A stretch of DNA of 64,000 bases from Aquicella lusitana (lineage in GTDB: Bacteria; Pseudomonadota; Gammaproteobacteria; DSM-16500), in assembly GCF_902459475.1 (NCBI RefSeq), contig NZ_LR699115.1, positions 124,001 to 188,000 on the forward strand, written 5' to 3'. The position numbers and the translations under genes were made by a program. The notes beneath the pieces are model-generated. The model worked only from the letters and a program-made list of their open reading frames with translations, was not told the origin of the DNA and ran no database searches. Positions 60,743 to 64,000 of the stretch are shown in pieces (position 1 is the stretch's first letter; every line of letters begins with the position of its first letter).

Positions 60743-62380
60743 TTAATGAGAAGGCGGGATCCGATGGGTACGCGATCGGGGTACCAAAGAAAGTATGGTT
60801 TCATCAAGCGGTATAAATAGCCGACTATCTTTGGCAATACACTGCTTATAATGTTCTTTGTCAATGCGACCAGCATCAGACAGAATAACTTCACTTTTCA
60901 ATCCTGCCGAGTGGAACGCCTTTTTATTATCATCCATAAATTTTACAAAATGGAGATTGAACAGGGTTGTTTTAGTGGGTTTAGATGCAAAAACAGACGA
61001 ATGAATCTTGCCGGCAGAAAAAAAGATATCCGTTGGGGTTTTTATTGAAACGATAGCAAGCCGAAAACTGATTTCAGCCAGTCTGCTTTTTTGTTCATTC
61101 ACAGACAAATAATCAAAATTGTGGCAAGTTTCTTGTATTGAAAAAAGTAAGTTAAGATAGGCTCGCCATTCATCCAATCTGTTAGCCGGTGCAACTTCGC
61201 TAATCTGCTTAACAACATATTCACAAATGTATAAAACCAATTGTCTCAATAATTTTTGGCAGGGCTTTTTACTTTTATGATAATACTCATTGAGTTTTCC
61301 TAAAACTAATCCAGCCAATTGAGTAATACGGCTCGCATCAAAATGTTCACTCGGGTGTTTGAGTTGTTGAATCAAATCGTCCTTGCAGCCGCCCCAGTCC
61401 GTCTGATTGCCTTTTCGAAGTGAGCCACGGCCCATCATGATAGCAGACAAAAAATCCCGGTGCTTATTGAGCACAGTTTTAAGCTTGATTTGGCTACCTT
61501 GAACACACTCTTTCACAAGACTTGGCAATTCATCGTAAATAGCAATTTCTTCCAGCATACGTCTTAAAGCGATTTTTATTCCTACATGCAGTTGTTTATA
61601 AAGATAATCGAACTCAAGAACGGCATAGGCTGCAGATTTTGCAGCCACTTCTTCACTACCGTCATGTTCAACATCACCTTTTTTTAAAGCGGCGATTAAT
61701 TTATCCAGCGCCTGGGATAAATTAATCGCCGGCATGTTGAGTCGCTCCATCGCAGCCTTAGTAAAGTACTTGGCCTGCGGAATCAGCTGATGAACACATT
61801 TTATTTCCTCGGGCGACAAGGACCTCTCTTCCTCTGACAGAGGATCAATATAGGCATATAAAGGCTCTATCCCATGATTAGCCCGCAAAAAAGCCTGTTC
61901 GAATAACGGCTGTAGAAGAATAAAATCAGTGCCATCATCCGTTAGAATAAATTCATGCCTTTTTAATTCACTGATACTTCTGCCATCATGTTCGTACCAT
62001 TTTAATGAGGGAAATAAAATAGCTAAATATTCATCGTTGAGGTTACTTCCTTTTTTAACAAAGTCGAGCAATTTGATATAGAAACTATTATGTGAAGCAT
62101 GGTAGACCAAGTAAGTTGCATGCTGGGCCAGGATATGCCTAATAGCATATTTAATTTCCGTTAGTTCAGCATTTTCGTTTTGTTGTGTATTAAACAAAGA
62201 CGCTAATTTGAATGCAATTATAACTTCCTCATGCAAGTCGTTAGTATTACCTTTGCTATCCACATTTAAATTATATACATACTGAAAACAAAGCTGTTTT
62301 ATTTCCTGAAGCTGAAATAACTCCTTTTCTGGTTGATCAATATGGACAGATCCCGATCTCGCGTGTGACATGCATGTCAT
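60743..62380 (-). CDS. Large helical protein of unknown function, effector-like
   Basis: I do not recognise this 545-residue protein. It is hydrophilic, predicted mostly helical, with no signal peptide or membrane segment. Recognisable features are limited: an acidic stretch (DPLSEEERSLSPEEIK), a helical repeat-like middle (LIAALKKGDVEHDGSEEVAAKSAAYAVLEFDYLY), and a lysine/serine-rich C-terminal third. The C-terminus ends PRSRTHRIPPSH, basic and polar. It lies beside the IS110 element, which did not disrupt it. Its size, low similarity to known families and location fit the pattern of Legionellales effectors, but there is no direct evidence. Confidence 0.5.
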   Translation of the reverse strand: MTCMSHARSGSVHIDQPEKELFQLQEIKQLCFQYVYNLNVDSKGNTNDLHEEVIIAFKLASLFNTQQNENAELTEIKYAIRHILAQHATYLVYHASHNSFYIKLLDFVKKGSNLNDEYLAILFPSLKWYEHDGRSISELKRHEFILTDDGTDFILLQPLFEQAFLRANHGIEPLYAYIDPLSEEERSLSPEEIKCVHQLIPQAKYFTKAAMERLNMPAINLSQALDKLIAALKKGDVEHDGSEEVAAKSAAYAVLEFDYLYKQLHVGIKIALRRMLEEIAIYDELPSLVKECVQGSQIKLKTVLNKHRDFLSAIMMGRGSLRKGNQTDWGGCKDDLIQQLKHPSEHFDASRITQLAGLVLGKLNEYYHKSKKPCQKLLRQLVLYICEYVVKQISEVAPANRLDEWRAYLNLLFSIQETCHNFDYLSVNEQKSRLAEISFRLAIVSIKTPTDIFFSAGKIHSSVFASKPTKTTLFNLHFVKFMDDNKKAFHSAGLKSEVILSDAGRIDKEHYKQCIAKDSRLFIPLDETILSLVPRSRTHRIPPSH

Positions 62381-62410
62381 CCCGTCGGCTAAAAGTGTGC
62401 TCTAACTTGA

Positions 62411-62908
62411 TTAAACTTGCTCGTCATATAAGCCATGCCGCTTATGCCACTCTTCAATGGATTCTTCTGGATAACGGGCAAAGTGAATCTGATTTTTGCC
62501 CGTAGGGATTTCACACCAGCTCGCAGCAAAATCCAGCATCATGTGTATCCGTTCGGGCGGTTTCGGCAGCGGTGTATCGATGGCCGAAGCAAAAGGATAA
62601 ACCCATTCTTTCCAGCTGGGATCAAAAATCCACAAGTAACTGCCGCAATGTTTGCAAAAATGCCGGCGCCCTGTGCTGGTTTTAGGCTTGCCATGCTTAT
62701 CTTTACCTAATATAGCATGATAAACTTGCACGTGATTCATTCCGTTTACTTTTAATGTTTCAGCTTGCCCCATGATGTTGATCGCATAGCCGCCACCGCC
62801 TGCTGTCTTCCTGCAAATAGAACAATAGCAGCGCATGAAAGGATACGGCGTATAAGATTCTACTTCGAAATTAACAGACTGACAGTGACAGGATCCTTTT
62901 AATAACAT
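62411..62908 (-). CDS. GFA-family zinc protein (CENP-V/GFA domain)
   Basis: The 165-residue protein has the Cys ligands of the GFA/CENP-V fold: GSCHCQSV (C7, C9), MRCYCSICRKT (C27, C29, C32) and HFCKHCGSYL. GFA proteins bind two zinc ions; some catalyse glutathione adduct formation with formaldehyde, but many have unknown function. The C-terminal tail IHFARYPEESIEEWHKRHGLY is typical of a proteobacterial subgroup. It precedes the helical protein gene on the same strand with 30 bases between. Confidence 0.88.
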   Translation of the reverse strand: MLLKGSCHCQSVNFEVESYTPYPFMRCYCSICRKTAGGGGYAINIMGQAETLKVNGMNHVQVYHAILGKDKHGKPKTSTGRRHFCKHCGSYLWIFDPSWKEWVYPFASAIDTPLPKPPERIHMMLDFAASWCEIPTGKNQIHFARYPEESIEEWHKRHGLYDEQV

Positions 62909-62979
62909 GATGCACCTTCATTAAAATAAGCGTCTCACCAGACAGATTTTAGCTATGTAAAATGCAATGACAGAATCAA

Positions 62980-64000
62980 TCAGTATATGCCAACACGATC
63001 TCGTTTTAAAGCCAATCCCATTAAACCAATCCCTAGGTAAAACGCGCCCAATAAAGCCTGGCCTTGATGGGGAATCGCGTTTAATAAAAAATTCGCTAGC
63101 ATGGAAATAAATGTTTGCATGGAACCATAAATTGCTCCTGCAATACCGACATGACAATTTATCTCTGAAAAACAAAGAGCAATGGCGTTTGGAAAAATGA
63201 AGCCGCATGCCATGGTTATCAAAAAGATAAGCGGGACTAAACATACTAATGTGGTTCCAAAAATATAATTAGCAACCAGCAACAGTAATCCATTGATCGC
63301 AAAAATCATCAATCCAACATGGATTAATTGTTTTGGCAATACATGCCTGACTGCGCGACTGCTAATGAATGAACCCAGGCTGATTCCGAGCGCAGCAATG
63401 AGAATGATTAGGCCATTTTTAGCTGGCGAAAGATTCAGCTCGCTTTGAACAATAAAAGGCATAATATTTGCGTATAAAATAATTGATGTAAATGCCAGCC
63501 CAGCAATAATTGCATATTTCATAAAAGCTGTATTTCTGAGCAACTGGCCATATTGTACCAAAATAGTATGAATAGCCTGGTCTGGATTTTTGAACTGAAG
63601 CGTTTCCTGAAATCGCGTCATTAACAAAAACAAGACCAGCAAACCGTAGCCGAGCATAAAAACAAAACTGGCCTGAAATCCAAATTGCTGCTGCAATAGT
63701 CCACCAAAAAATGGTGCGAGCGCTGGCGTTAGAGAAACGAATATAGCGATTTGTGCCGTTTTGACCGCAAGCAGTGTGTCTTTGTAGCAATCACGTAAAA
63801 TGACGCGTGCTAAAGACAGCCCGGCGCCGACACCGAAACCTTGAATAATTCTGCCTATACATAACAAGCTAAATGAAGGCGCAAATATGCATAAAAGTGA
63901 GCCGCAAATAAAAATGATCACGCCCACAATCAGAGGTGGTTTGCGTCCAACTGCATCAGAAATAGGTCCGTAAAAAAGCTGCGAAAGCGCAAAACCTGCC
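62980..64000 (-). CDS. Bcr/CflA-type MFS transporter, cut by the window end
   Basis: The visible C-terminal part includes SQLFYGPISDAVGRKPP (motif A, read past 63927 to the window edge), GRIIQGFGVGAGLSLARVILRDCY, and seven to ten helices. It is homologous to the transporter at 11888, with which it shares the YGP(I/V)SD and GR-x-IQG motifs. It probably exports a drug or metabolite. The N-terminus lies outside the window, so start and promoter cannot be assessed; an internal ATG at 63927 is not the true start. Confidence 0.88.
   Translation of the reverse strand, partial: AGFALSQLFYGPISDAVGRKPPLIVGVIIFICGSLLCIFAPSFSLLCIGRIIQGFGVGAGLSLARVILRDCYKDTLLAVKTAQIAIFVSLTPALAPFFGGLLQQQFGFQASFVFMLGYGLLVLFLLMTRFQETLQFKNPDQAIHTILVQYGQLLRNTAFMKYAIIAGLAFTSIILYANIMPFIVQSELNLSPAKNGLIILIAALGISLGSFISSRAVRHVLPKQLIHVGLMIFAINGLLLLVANYIFGTTLVCLVPLIFLITMACGFIFPNAIALCFSEINCHVGIAGAIYGSMQTFISMLANFLLNAIPHQGQALLGAFYLGIGLMGLALKRDRVGIY

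Noticed and set aside
1-64000. tRNA, rRNA, CRISPR arrays, integrases and prophage genes
   Set aside because: No cloverleaf-like TTCGAATC/TTCAAATC contexts, no rRNA-like sequence, no regularly spaced repeats, and no phage or integrase gene apart from the IS110 transposase.

Overview
This 64 kb window looks like chromosome of a gammaproteobacterium of the order Legionellales (Legionella, Coxiella or Aquicella-like); this is inferred from gene content, since no rRNA or other taxonomic marker is present. Pointers are moderate-to-low GC, many secondary transporters (five MFS, three APC amino-acid permeases, an SSS and an SLC13 permease), and large orphan or eukaryotic-like proteins of the sort these intracellular bacteria secrete: a Ser/Thr kinase, a divergent P450, an ankyrin-like protein, a small SET protein, a secreted sphingomyelinase-type phosphodiesterase and several helical proteins of unknown function. 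I saw no tRNA, rRNA, CRISPR array or secretion-apparatus gene.

Layout. 1-5 kb: exported or envelope enzymes (DUF4015 glycosidase-like protein, polysaccharide deacetylase, subclass B3 metallo-beta-lactamase, cytochrome b561 with a frameshifted end, YceI, alpha/beta hydrolase). 5-9 kb: two unrecognised proteins and a MazEF-type toxin-antitoxin pair. 9-12 kb: a umuD-umuC-radical SAM operon. 12-15 kb: a Bcr/CflA transporter and a divergent pair of related proteins, one with an apparent His/Cys protease dyad like the MARTX/clostridial-toxin cysteine protease domain and one without it. 15-18 kb: a cupin/VOC/D-threonine-aldolase-like/threonine-dehydratase-like operon. 18-31 kb: an effector-like orphan, SET protein, EttA, MFS pumps, VOC and GNAT enzymes, cold-shock protein, periplasmic carbonic anhydrase, GIY-YIG and PspC proteins and an SSS symporter. 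31-44 kb: amino-acid permeases around a TrpR-like regulator, MscS channel, a Gdh-UspA-SLC13 operon, VIT transporter, PdxH and an erythromycin-esterase-like enzyme. 44-64 kb: ankyrin-like protein, site-2 protease, P450, MltA, glycine-zipper lipoprotein, Tim44-like protein, an APC permease with a putative leader peptide, kinase, PhzF, sphingomyelinase, an IS110-family element, an orphan helical protein, a GFA protein and an MFS transporter cut by the window edge.

The genes suggest amino-acid-based nutrition (permeases, glutamate dehydrogenase, threonine/serine-type PLP enzymes, PdxH supplying PLP), defence against antibiotics and stress (beta-lactamase, esterase, pumps, UmuDC, MscS, UspA), and interaction with a eukaryotic host. 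The most unusual items are the active/inactive protease-like pair that shares a perfect palindromic promoter (13.1-15.0 kb), the Leu-rich leader peptide plus hairpin before the APC permease (53.7-53.9 kb), and the 11-bp insertion that frameshifts cytochrome b561.
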